A stretch of 29,643 nt of DNA from Syntrophomonas sp. UBA4911 (GTDB taxonomy: Bacteria; Bacillota; Syntrophomonadia; Syntrophomonadales; Syntrophomonadaceae): assembly GCA_002398105.1 (NCBI GenBank), contig DHCD01000070.1, forward strand, positions 12,001 to 41,643, written 5' to 3'. Under the pieces are notes generated by a model. The model was not told where the DNA came from. It saw only the letters and a program-made list of their open reading frames with translations, and made no database searches. Shown here piece after piece: positions 14,978 through 21,964 of the stretch. Both the position numbers and the translations under genes were made by a program. Every line of letters begins with the position of its first letter. Position 1 is the first letter of the stretch.

Positions 14978-15573
14978 TGGTCTTCCTCTCTTTCTATAGA
15001 CTCTTGAAATATCCGCCGCAGGTCTTCCCGGTTCTTGATTTTGGAGCTAAAGGGCTTAATTTTACCCTTCAAAAACAACCGTCGTCCCAGGTCGGCATCT
15101 TTGAAATACCGCCCCGTTTTCAGGTTAAATCTGATTATCAACTGGCCTTCGGCTACCCGGCCGGTTTTTTTAATGAAACCGAGCATAAGCTCGTGAAACA
15201 GTTGCACCTGGTAGCGAGTCGCCTTAATGCCTTTTTGGTAAGCTTTTTCCCTCAAATAATCCATAATACGGGCTATATCTATTCCAGCCGGGCAGCGGTC
15301 CCCGCATAGCTGGCAGGACACACAAGCCCAAAGGGCATCCATGGCAAGCAGCGGCTTTTCCTGCCCCGTTTTTATCAGCTTGACTACCTGACGGGGAGTT
15401 ATATCGAATATACGGACATTAGAGCACCCCCCTGAGCACTTACCGCATTCCAGGCAGGTCTCGACATCCACCCCGCAAGCTGTCTTTATCTCCTGGGGCA
15501 GGGAATCGTCTATGGCATCTAATTTTATGGTTTTAAAAAAGGCTTGGGTCTCTATTCCGCTGGCATCAGGCAT
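14974..15573 (-). CDS. hdrC2: Hdr-like subunit C, second copy (two 4Fe-4S ferredoxin motifs)
   Basis: A 199-residue HdrC-type ferredoxin. Two cysteine motifs are complete: Cys40-x2-Cys43-x2-Cys46-x3-Cys50 and Cys84-x2-Cys87-x2-Cys90-x3-Cys94. The first lacks the usual proline (CSN instead of CP), a small deviation, while the second has CPAG. The remaining 100 residues are helical and basic, as in HdrC. It should pass electrons between the flavoprotein and HdrB2. The start was set at ATG 15571-15573, with GGGGAGGAG five bases before it. This overlaps the hdrA stop by eight bases. An in-frame ATG five codons upstream would lie before the ribosome binding site. Confidence 0.88.
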   Translation of the reverse strand: MPDASGIETQAFFKTIKLDAIDDSLPQEIKTACGVDVETCLECGKCSGGCSNVRIFDITPRQVVKLIKTGQEKPLLAMDALWACVSCQLCGDRCPAGIDIARIMDYLREKAYQKGIKATRYQVQLFHELMLGFIKKTGRVAEGQLIIRFNLKTGRYFKDADLGRRLFLKGKIKPFSSKIKNREDLRRIFQESIEREEDQ

Positions 15574-16615
15574 TTTTCTCCTCCCCATTCGGCTGGTTAA
15601 ACAGGGCTATTACTTCTGCTGCCGCTGCTGCCCCCTGCTGTATAGCCCCCAAGGTTTCCACGGCAAAGCCACAGGCACCGGCAAAGAATACTCTGTCCCC
15701 GGCCTTGGCCGGTTCATTGCGGTTATAGTCAATAAATCCATATTCATCGCTCTTAATCTGGAACAGACGAGCTATCTGTCTGGTTCCCGGGCCCGGTACA
15801 ATCGCCGCTGCCAGCACCACCATATCCGCCGCTATTTCTACCGGCATCCCCATCAGAGTGTCTTCCGCCCGGATAAGGAGCCGGCCGTCTTCCGGTAAAA
15901 CTTTAGCCGGGCGGCCCCTGACGTAACGAACATGCCTCTGTTCAATAACCGAACGGACGAACTCTTCATACTCCCGTCCGGCAGCCCGATAGTCCATGTA
16001 GAATACATAGCATTTGCTGTCAGGGAAAAGCTCCTTTACCAGCCCGGCCTGTTTAGCCGTGTACATGCAGCATATCCTGGAACAGTAGGGCAATCCCTTG
16101 GCCCGATCCCGGGAACCTACGCATTTGAAGAAAGCTACGGTTCCGGGAGAAGCAGTTTTTCCCTGGTTTTCTTGCCATTCTTTTAAAAGCGCCTCAAATT
16201 CCAGAGAATTGACCACATTATCAAAGCTGCCATAGCCATACTCTCCATAAACGGAGGCGTCAAACAGTTCAAAACCGGTAGCTATTATGACCGCATCCGC
16301 CTGAATTTCACTGGTTAGGCCGTCGCTACCGAGAGTAACCAGATAGCCATTGCCGTTTTTTTCAGCCGCAACTACGGTAGTTTTAGTTTTTATGGTAATA
16401 AGCGGGCATTTATTTATCTGTTCGGTTTTATAGGCAATCAGGTCAGCCGGATCTTCCCAGCGTGGAAAGCTGCTGCACAACTGGCGCAGGGTCCCTCCCA
16501 GAGAATCTGCCCTATCTGCCAGTATCACCCGATACCCCGCCCCTCCTATTTTTACTGCGGCTTCCATGCCTGCCGGCCCGGCGCCGATTACCAGAGCTGT
16601 TTTCACTGTACTCAT
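15566..16615 (-). CDS. hdrA: Short HdrA-like flavoprotein
   Basis: A 349-residue FAD-binding protein: GAGPAG at residues 11-16, a second nucleotide-binding end motif IIATGFELFD near 111, and the terminal FAD motif VFFAGACG. Cysteines at 165 (FKCVGSRD) and 178, 182 and 183 (YCSRICC) match the HdrA cluster-binding region. The thioredoxin-reductase-like core is present, but the ferredoxin insertion and C-terminal ferredoxin domains of methanogen HdrA are missing. Short HdrA proteins of this size are known from sHdr clusters of sulfur oxidisers. As the electron-bifurcating or electron-relaying flavin subunit, it would connect two HdrBC pairs. The ATG at 16613-16615 has AGGGGA eight bases ahead; TTG at 16618 is the alternative. 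It begins five bases after the hdrB1 stop. Confidence 0.85.
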   Translation of the reverse strand: MSTVKTALVIGAGPAGMEAAVKIGGAGYRVILADRADSLGGTLRQLCSSFPRWEDPADLIAYKTEQINKCPLITIKTKTTVVAAEKNGNGYLVTLGSDGLTSEIQADAVIIATGFELFDASVYGEYGYGSFDNVVNSLEFEALLKEWQENQGKTASPGTVAFFKCVGSRDRAKGLPYCSRICCMYTAKQAGLVKELFPDSKCYVFYMDYRAAGREYEEFVRSVIEQRHVRYVRGRPAKVLPEDGRLLIRAEDTLMGMPVEIAADMVVLAAAIVPGPGTRQIARLFQIKSDEYGFIDYNRNEPAKAGDRVFFAGACGFAVETLGAIQQGAAAAAEVIALFNQPNGEEKNA

Positions 16616-16619
16616 CAAG

Positions 16620-17567
16620 CTAGTCCCCTTTCCCTAAACCCAGTTGGTTTAACACCCCGCTGACCGGAACTGTATTCGCATTAAATCCCAGCTTCCAAAT
16701 TGGTACTCCCAGGGCCAAAGCAATGAGCTGCCCCAAATCAATAACCGGGATGGCATAAGGCCCGAAGCCTCTTGCAGCCAGGTTGGGCTGTTCCCGGTCC
16801 AGGGCCACATTGCAGCCCGGGCATACCGTAGTTATGAGTTCCACTCCTTCTTCTTGGGCACTGTCAAACTTGCGGGCCAAGTGGGGCTGCACTACGCTCT
16901 CTTTATGAGTAAAGCCTCTTCCCACCGCATAACCGCAGCACATTCTGCGCTCTTTGTAGAACACTGGAGTTCCCCCCAGGGCAGTGATGATCTCCTCGTG
17001 AAAAGTAGGCAGGTCGCCATCGTCCAAAACACCGTATTGCCGGCCCAGATAATGGCAGCCATAATGGCATGCTACCCTCAGTCCATGTAAAGGATGCACT
17101 AGCAGTTCCCGTATTTTGTCAATTAGAAGGTAGTATAGTTCCTGGACGTGGAATATCCTGGTCTTGGCCTGATAGTTGTAGCCCCATTGAGCGATAAGCT
17201 GGTTGGCCATGTCCTTGTAATCCTGACTGGCGTTTAGAATATGGGCCAGTTCGGTTATATAACCAAAGCAGCCATTGCAGAACACATAGGTATCCAGGTC
17301 ATATTTCTGCTCAACTATAGCCAGGTTGCGGGCGGTAATGGTCAGGGAGGGTTCCGGTGTATATCCGGAACAGGTGAGTATATAGCCTGAACAACAGGTC
17401 TGATCCGGATCCATTATTACCTCTATCCCCAGGAGCTTGAGAACTTCTTTAACGGCATTTTCGGTGCCGGGATATTCCATGCTGCCCGTACAGCTGCGGA
17501 ACAGGAATAGCTTCTCCGGCGGTTCTCCTATGCGTTCACAGGGTGTTATGACCCGTTGTTTATTCAT
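16620..17567 (-). CDS. hdrB1: Hdr-like subunit B, first copy (two CCG domains)
   Basis: A 315-residue HdrB homologue with both CCG motifs. The first is Cys26-x31-Cys58Cys59-x37-Cys97-x2-Cys100. The second is formed by ACHYGCHYLG, MCCGYAVG and VCPGC. It is predicted to bind noncubane 4Fe-4S clusters and to act in the cytoplasm. Compared with hdrB2 it has a longer N-terminus (about 25 residues before the first motif), so the two copies are diverged paralogues and not a recent duplication. The start is ATG 17565-17567 with GGGGAG eight bases ahead. It overlaps the hdrC1 stop by eight bases. Confidence 0.88.
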   Translation of the reverse strand: MNKQRVITPCERIGEPPEKLFLFRSCTGSMEYPGTENAVKEVLKLLGIEVIMDPDQTCCSGYILTCSGYTPEPSLTITARNLAIVEQKYDLDTYVFCNGCFGYITELAHILNASQDYKDMANQLIAQWGYNYQAKTRIFHVQELYYLLIDKIRELLVHPLHGLRVACHYGCHYLGRQYGVLDDGDLPTFHEEIITALGGTPVFYKERRMCCGYAVGRGFTHKESVVQPHLARKFDSAQEEGVELITTVCPGCNVALDREQPNLAARGFGPYAIPVIDLGQLIALALGVPIWKLGFNANTVPVSGVLNQLGLGKGD

Positions 17568-18153
17568 GAGCCAGTCTCCCCTCTGCATAACTTAATCTCA
17601 GCGGTTTCCCGGACCGGCTTTCCAGGTTCTGCATCCATTCCTGGGCTCCGGTCTGTTCAAATATCTCTCTATATTCCTGAATTGCCTTAGGGGAAACCTC
17701 AGGCCAGGGTTCCACGCCTATGGAAGTACGCAGACGCATTATTTTTTCAATTCCCTTCCGGCCCGGGACAAAGGTCAGCCCTTTTTCCATTGCCCGGAAG
17801 GCAAATTTATTGATCGGAAGCACATACTGCAGTCCATAACCATTCTCCAGAGCCATATATCTGATCTGCATCATTAAAAGCGGATATTGGATATCGACCG
17901 GACAAACCCGATAACAATTGCCGCACCATAAACATCTCCAGATCTCTTCACTGTCCAGCAGACGCACCGGGCTTCCCGCCAGAATATCATTGACTATAGC
18001 CCGGGGATTGTATGATGGGGTCAGGGCAGCTACCGGGCAATTGCCGGTGCATTTTCCACACTGCAGGCACTGCTCCAGATTCTCCACCAGCTTATATCGG
18101 TCTATTGCTGCATATAGATTGTCGTTCCAATCCTTCTCCCTTTCTCTGGGCAC
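17560..18153 (-). CDS. hdrC1: Hdr-like subunit C, first copy (two 4Fe-4S ferredoxin motifs)
   Basis: A 197-residue ferredoxin-type subunit with Cys29-x2-Cys32-x2-Cys35-x3-Cys39-Pro and Cys74-x2-Cys77-x2-Cys80-x3-Cys84-Pro, two regular 4Fe-4S sites. The rest is the usual HdrC helical tail. It is the first gene of the hdr block and lies 57 bases downstream of a sigma-54 type promoter at 18210-18225. The start is probably the GTG at 18151-18153, which has AAGGGAG eight bases ahead. A GTG three codons upstream overlaps that site. The stop overlaps the hdrB1 start by eight bases. Confidence 0.87.
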   Translation of the reverse strand: MPREREKDWNDNLYAAIDRYKLVENLEQCLQCGKCTGNCPVAALTPSYNPRAIVNDILAGSPVRLLDSEEIWRCLWCGNCYRVCPVDIQYPLLMMQIRYMALENGYGLQYVLPINKFAFRAMEKGLTFVPGRKGIEKIMRLRTSIGVEPWPEVSPKAIQEYREIFEQTGAQEWMQNLESRSGKPLRLSYAEGRLAHE

Positions 18154-18209
18154 ACAACCCACTCCCTTGTAATAGAATCCTGTCAGGAAGTAATTTCGCC
18201 TTTATATAT

Positions 18210-18225
18210 TGCAAATGATATGCCA
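18210..18225 (-). promoter_or_regulatory. Sigma-54 (-24/-12) promoter of the hdr block
   Basis: The minus strand reads TGGCATATCATTTGCA, against the consensus TGGCAC-N5-TTGCA. Only the sixth base differs, and GG and GC are correctly spaced. It lies 57 bases before the hdrC1 GTG and directly downstream of a gene for a sigma-54 activator. Expected start of transcription is near 18199. Confidence 0.75.
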
Positions 18226-18274
18226 GAATAGATCGGCTTTATCTAATTTCATTATCACGATGGCTGAATAGCGG

Positions 18275-18294
18275 GCTTATCAAGATATATAAGC
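18275..18294. promoter_or_regulatory. Possible activator-binding inverted repeat upstream of the sigma-54 promoter
   Basis: GCTTAT (18275-18280) and ATAAGC (18289-18294) flank eight bases. Centred roughly 85 bases upstream of the expected transcription start, it could be the enhancer site of the activator encoded at 18441-20261. Only one clear copy was seen. Confidence 0.35.
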
Positions 18295-18361
18295 AGAGCG
18301 GCAACCATGATTATACGAACCTTAGTCAGCAGGAGGTTGTGATGAAATGTACATACTATTA

Positions 18362-18407
18362 TAAAAAAGTGTCAGCTTCTTAAAAAACTGTTTAAGAAAC
18401 TGACACT
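18362..18407 (-). terminator. Intrinsic terminator of the sigma-54 activator gene
   Basis: A long stem is formed by AGTGTCAG and CTGACACT (18368-18375 and 18400-18407), continued after a one-base mismatch by TTCTTAAA and TTTAAGAA. TTTTTT follows on the minus strand. It separates the activator gene from the hdr promoter. Confidence 0.88.
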
Positions 18408-18440
18408 ATCATAAACAATTATGAAATTAGGGATTGCGCT

Positions 18441-20261
18441 TCAATTATTCAGCCCTTGCTTTGCACTTATCCCCAGAGATTTTAGCTTATAATATAGAGT
18501 GCTTCGTGGTATTCCCAGCATCTTAGCGGCTTCTGCTTTATTATTGCGGCACTTTTCCAAAGCCCTGATAATCACTTCCCGCTCATGCTTTACTACCATA
18601 TCATCCAGGCTGGCAGGGAATACTGCCGAATCATTATCTGCCGCCTCAGCCGATACTCTGGAATTATTGTTTGCTGTTTCATCAAGCAATAATTCCAGAA
18701 CCCCGGCCTCCTCCAGTGATTTTTGGCAGATCTGGCTTCCCTCAGCTAAAATAACCACGCTTTCCAGAAGGTTATGCAGCTGGCGTACGTTACCGGGCCA
18801 GGAATAATTCGCGAATATATCTATAACTTCATCTTCCAGTGTATCAATCGTACGTTCATATTCAAAGGCGAGCTGTTTCAGAAAACGCCGGGCCAGACCC
18901 GGTATATCATCTTTTCTCTGCCTGAGCGGCGGTATCTCCAGGATCACTACATTAAGACGATAGTATAAGTCACTTCTGAACTTTCCTTCTTCAACCAGCT
19001 GGCTAAGATTCTGATTGGTAGCCGCTACCACTCTTACGTCACAAGTAATAGGAGTGGTGCCTCCCACCCGGTAAAAACGCCTTTCCTGTAGAACCCGCAG
19101 CAGTTTAGCCTGCATTTCCAAGGGTAATTCTCCAATTTCGTCAAGGAAAATGGTCCCCCCCTGTGCCAGTTCAAATTTGCCCTTTTTGCCGTTTTTCTGT
19201 GCCCCGGTGAAGGTTCCGGATTCATAACCGAACATTTCGCTCTCAAAGAGGGTTTCCGGAATAGCACTGCAGTTTACCTCAATAAATGGCTGCCGGTTCC
19301 TTTTACTGTTCTCATATAAAACCCGGGCCATCAGCTCTTTTCCGGTTCCGCTTTCGCCCTGGATTAAAACGGTAGCGTCAGTACAAGCCACCTTTTGGGC
19401 TTGAAGCAAGACCCGCCTGGTCTTGGGATTCACGGTATAAAATGATTTGTCCTTTTCTTCTTCCTTCAGCCCGATTATCCTCTCCAGGTTTCTTACCCTG
19501 GAATTGGCTTTATCCAGTCGGTCCATAAGAGTACGGTAGTGGGTGACATCCTGGGTGGTGCAGACCGCTCCCACGATTTCACCGCCGGGAAGGATTACCG
19601 GTACCGCACTGCGCATTACATACTGGCCTTCTTTTAACTCACAGGGAACATTATGGTAGGTGTCAAGGGTATGTATCACCTTGAGTAAGAGATCGTCCGG
19701 AAAAAAGTCGGCCATTTTTTGACCGGCTATTTCCTCCGCCTTAATTCCGAACAGCCTTTCCGCCTCTTGATTCCAGAAGCATACTATACCTTCACAGGTT
19801 ATAACCTGAATGGCCTCAGCGATGTTCTCCATGACCGCATACATATGCTCTCCCAGCATCTCCAGTTTGCTGGAAAATCCGTTGCAGACATCCCTGGCAG
19901 TCAACATGCCTATGATTGCCCCGGAATTATCCAAAACCGGTAGACGCCCTATCCGATATTGACGCATAACGTCGCGGGCATCAACCAGTTCTTCTTCGTC
20001 ACGAGTGGTAATCACATCGCCATAGCCGATTTCCTTTATAGGCATATCCTGGGGTACGCCCCCGGCAATACTCCTAACCAAATGTTCCTGGGTAATAATC
20101 CCCTGCAGGGTACCGTCACGGTCAATAATCAAGGCTTCACCCCAATGATTTTGGAGCATTAAGTCAGCTACTATATGAACGGGTGTATCCTGATAAACAG
20201 TACCGAAATTACGGGTCATAGCTTCAGCAACCCTCAGGTTGGTCATACACATATTAGCCAT
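18441..20261 (-). CDS. Sigma-54-dependent transcriptional activator, CBS-CBS-PAS-AAA-Fis
   Basis: A 606-residue regulator. Two CBS domains (about residues 10-125) would bind an adenine nucleotide or similar ligand, and a PAS domain (about 138-240) adds a second sensor. A short linker leads to the AAA+ sigma-54 interaction domain: Walker A GESGTGKE at 302-309, the sigma-54 contact loop GTFTGA at 349-354 (canonical GAFTGA, here Thr for Ala) and Walker B GGTIFLDE at 368-375. The Fis-type helix-turn-helix (NKAEAAKMLGIPRSTLYYKL) is at the C-terminus. It faces the hdr block, whose promoter is of the -24/-12 type, so it is the probable activator of that block. ATG start with AAAGGGGA ahead. Its own promoter has an extended -10 at 20371-20379. 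Confidence 0.95.
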   Translation of the reverse strand: MANMCMTNLRVAEAMTRNFGTVYQDTPVHIVADLMLQNHWGEALIIDRDGTLQGIITQEHLVRSIAGGVPQDMPIKEIGYGDVITTRDEEELVDARDVMRQYRIGRLPVLDNSGAIIGMLTARDVCNGFSSKLEMLGEHMYAVMENIAEAIQVITCEGIVCFWNQEAERLFGIKAEEIAGQKMADFFPDDLLLKVIHTLDTYHNVPCELKEGQYVMRSAVPVILPGGEIVGAVCTTQDVTHYRTLMDRLDKANSRVRNLERIIGLKEEEKDKSFYTVNPKTRRVLLQAQKVACTDATVLIQGESGTGKELMARVLYENSKRNRQPFIEVNCSAIPETLFESEMFGYESGTFTGAQKNGKKGKFELAQGGTIFLDEIGELPLEMQAKLLRVLQERRFYRVGGTTPITCDVRVVAATNQNLSQLVEEGKFRSDLYYRLNVVILEIPPLRQRKDDIPGLARRFLKQLAFEYERTIDTLEDEVIDIFANYSWPGNVRQLHNLLESVVILAEGSQICQKSLEEAGVLELLLDETANNNSRVSAEAADNDSAVFPASLDDMVVKHEREVIIRALEKCRNNKAEAAKMLGIPRSTLYYKLKSLGISAKQGLNN

Positions 20262-20370
20262 TGCTAATCCCCTTTCATATATTGATGTCTACCACTAACC
20301 ACCAGCCCTTAACGAAATTGGGTTAAAAAGGAATTTAGCCGCCTTCTGCAGCAGATACTTTTACTTGTTA

Positions 20371-20379
20371 ATTATAGCA
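20371..20379 (-). promoter_or_regulatory. Extended -10 promoter of the activator gene
   Basis: The minus strand reads TGCTATAAT, a full extended -10 element, about 110 bases before the activator ATG. No good -35 is visible, which is usual with extended -10 promoters. This part of the 257-base gap between rlmH and the activator gene holds nothing else that I can support. Confidence 0.5.
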
Positions 20380-20518
20380 CAAAGTATTAATGTATATTTA
20401 TGTCTTTTTTCGCCAATTATAGGACGCTAACTAAATGGCAATCAGTTGAAAATGGCATCCAAAAACCTGGGAAAGAATTTAATAATGCTATAATGCTGTC
20501 AGCCACCCTGTCCCCGGA

Positions 20519-20998
20519 TTACTTGTGGTAGGGCTCACCCTTAATTATCTTGAAGCCGCGATAAAGCTGCTCGCTGAGGATGAGAACGGCCATCTGATGG
20601 GGGAAGGTCATGGGGGAGAAGGAAATGCGGTGATCGGCTCTTTGCTTTACTTCCGGGGACAGGCCATGGGAACCTCCTATTACCAGATCGACCCGGGGCC
20701 TGCCGGAGAGGTTGCACTGCTGCAGCAGATTGGCCCATGCTTCCGAGTTGACACTCCTGCCCTTGATATCCAAGACCAGCAGAATATCATCTTCACCCAC
20801 CAGCTTTAAAATCCGCTCCCCCTCCTTAACCAGCGTCTTTTTTATTTCGCTTTCTCCCGCCCGGGGATTGATCTTTTCCTCCAGCCCGTCAATCAGTTCA
20901 ATACTGGCATAGGATTCCATTCTCTTCAGGTATTCTTTAATTCCATTCAAATAAAAGGCTTCTCTGATTTTCCCTACCGATATAATACGGTAGCGCAT
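20519..20998 (-). CDS. rlmH: 23S rRNA (pseudouridine1915-N3)-methyltransferase
   Basis: RlmH (159 residues) is a SPOUT-fold methyltransferase that methylates pseudouridine 1915 in helix 69 of 23S rRNA in assembled 70S ribosomes. Length is typical. The family pattern is clear: N-terminal MRYRIISVGKI, ILLVLDIKGRSVNSE, the knot region DLVIGGSHGLSPEV with the SAM-binding glycines, and the C-terminal PHQMAVLILSEQLYRGFKI. ATG start with GGGGGGAG seven bases ahead. Its leader holds a -24/-12-like sequence (21044-21059) and a GCCTGG/CCAGGC inverted repeat. Confidence 0.96.
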   Translation of the reverse strand: MRYRIISVGKIREAFYLNGIKEYLKRMESYASIELIDGLEEKINPRAGESEIKKTLVKEGERILKLVGEDDILLVLDIKGRSVNSEAWANLLQQCNLSGRPRVDLVIGGSHGLSPEVKQRADHRISFSPMTFPHQMAVLILSEQLYRGFKIIKGEPYHK

Positions 20999-21043
20999 AG
21001 CTGTCTCCCCCCTTTAATATAAACCGCCTGGCACTGCTTTGTA

Positions 21044-21059
21044 TGCAAATATCATACCA
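21044..21059 (-). promoter_or_regulatory. Sigma-54-like sequence ahead of rlmH
   Basis: The minus strand reads TGGTATGATATTTGCA, with GG and GC at the spacing of a -24/-12 promoter, ending 46 bases before the rlmH ATG. The match is weaker than at 18210-18225 (T for C at two places) and a housekeeping gene is not an expected target. It may be coincidence. Confidence 0.3.
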
Positions 21060-21276
21060 GGCAAAGTAAACAGAAATGTCTATATTCCAGCCTATTCCAT
21101 AAACAAATTTCTGCGATTTGGCACCACCATTTAACAGATATGTATACTGTGGCTCCATTAGCTATACCTTTCTCCTAGCCGCAGTGGCTTTTCTGCCATA
21201 ATATACCTGTTATATAGAGTAACCGGGTATTGTTCGCACGCATAGTATACACCAAGTTAAGTAAAGGAGGTATAAT

Positions 21277-21864
21277 GTGATGATGCCCCACAGAGAAAAT
21301 TGCTACGGGGAAAAACACCACGGGGAAAGACCCCATTGGGACAATTGCCACGGCGAAAAGCACCATTGGGAAAGACCTCACTGGGACAATTGCCACGGGG
21401 AAAAGCACCACTGGGAAAGACCCCATTGGGACAATTGCCACGGGGATGATTGCCACTGGGGAAAGCACCATTGGAAGAAACACCGCGGAGAAAAGCCCCT
21501 CAATTTTATCCGTTCTATACCTGCTGATGGTTGCAGACATGTTTCGCCCCTGATCAGAACTATAACTCTGGTTTTTGATAGGAATGTATGTGACCACTCA
21601 GTATGGATGCATAACCGCAAACAAATCCAGGTATGGGAGGGTATGCAGCGTCTGGTGCCGGGTAGGGATTACCGATTAGTCAGATCTTCCGACTGCCGTA
21701 AGATATTTATTAAACCAATAGGCCGACTGGCTGCCAACACCGAAATCACCATAGCTATTTATCCCCATCTGATGTCCCGGACATGCGAAAAGCTGTGTAG
21801 AACTGTTATCATCAAGTTCAGAACCGGCAGAAGAAGAAGGATATTTCTACCCATTGAAGAGTAA
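21277..21864 (+). CDS. His/Trp/Cys-rich repeat protein with a C-terminal Ig-like (SbsA/Big-type) domain
   Basis: A 195-residue protein. Residues 9-53 hold three tandem 15-residue repeats of the form C-H-G-E-K-H-H-W-E-R-P-H-W-D-N, followed by a degenerate fourth copy (C-H-G-D-D-C-H-W-G-K-H-H-W). This is a dense array of His and Cys suited to binding zinc, nickel, copper or cobalt, though this is inferred from composition. Residues 75-190 look like a beta-sandwich of the SbsA/Big type (IPADG, then ITLVFDRNV, then LAANTEITIAIYPHL, then VIIKFRTG). There is no signal peptide. Start GTG at 21277 with AGGAGG six bases ahead. An antisense ORF of 140 codons over the repeats is a shadow. It has its own terminator and stands alone between divergent rlmH and convergent htrA. 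I do not know a named family. Confidence 0.75.
   Translation: MMMPHRENCYGEKHHGERPHWDNCHGEKHHWERPHWDNCHGEKHHWERPHWDNCHGDDCHWGKHHWKKHRGEKPLNFIRSIPADGCRHVSPLIRTITLVFDRNVCDHSVWMHNRKQIQVWEGMQRLVPGRDYRLVRSSDCRKIFIKPIGRLAANTEITIAIYPHLMSRTCEKLCRTVIIKFRTGRRRRIFLPIEE
21301..21480 (+). repeat. 45-bp tandem repeat inside the His-rich gene
   Basis: Three 45-base units (21301-21345, 21346-21390, 21391-21435) and a diverged partial fourth. Units 2 and 3 are nearly identical in DNA (one or two changes), which suggests recent slippage or unequal recombination. Each encodes 15 residues in phase. Confidence 0.9.
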
Positions 21865-21906
21865 CTCCGGTGCCAAGACTTTATAAGCAACAGCTCCATT
21901 TTCCGC

Positions 21907-21947
21907 GTCCGGATAGACTGTAGCCTGCATGCTATCCGGACTTTTCT
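21907..21947 (+). terminator. Terminator of the His-rich repeat gene
   Basis: A perfect 10-bp stem, GTCCGGATAG (21907-21916) with CTATCCGGAC (21932-21941), spans a 15-base loop. TTTTCTT follows on the plus strand. Confidence 0.75.
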
Positions 21948-21964
21948 TGGGCACTGTCCGCTCT

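Noticed and set aside
20486..20494. Plus-strand extended -10 sequence TGCTATAAT in the rlmH/activator gap
   Set aside because: No gene lies downstream on the plus strand and no -35 is at the right distance.
21301..21435. CRISPR-like repetitive array
   Set aside because: The repeats are directly adjacent, in phase with a reading frame and without spacers; there are no cas genes.
21175..21597. 140-codon minus-strand ORF rich in Val, Pro and Phe repeats
   Set aside because: It is the complement of the His-rich repeats. The plus-strand frame has a good ribosome binding site, an ordered C-terminal domain and a terminator.
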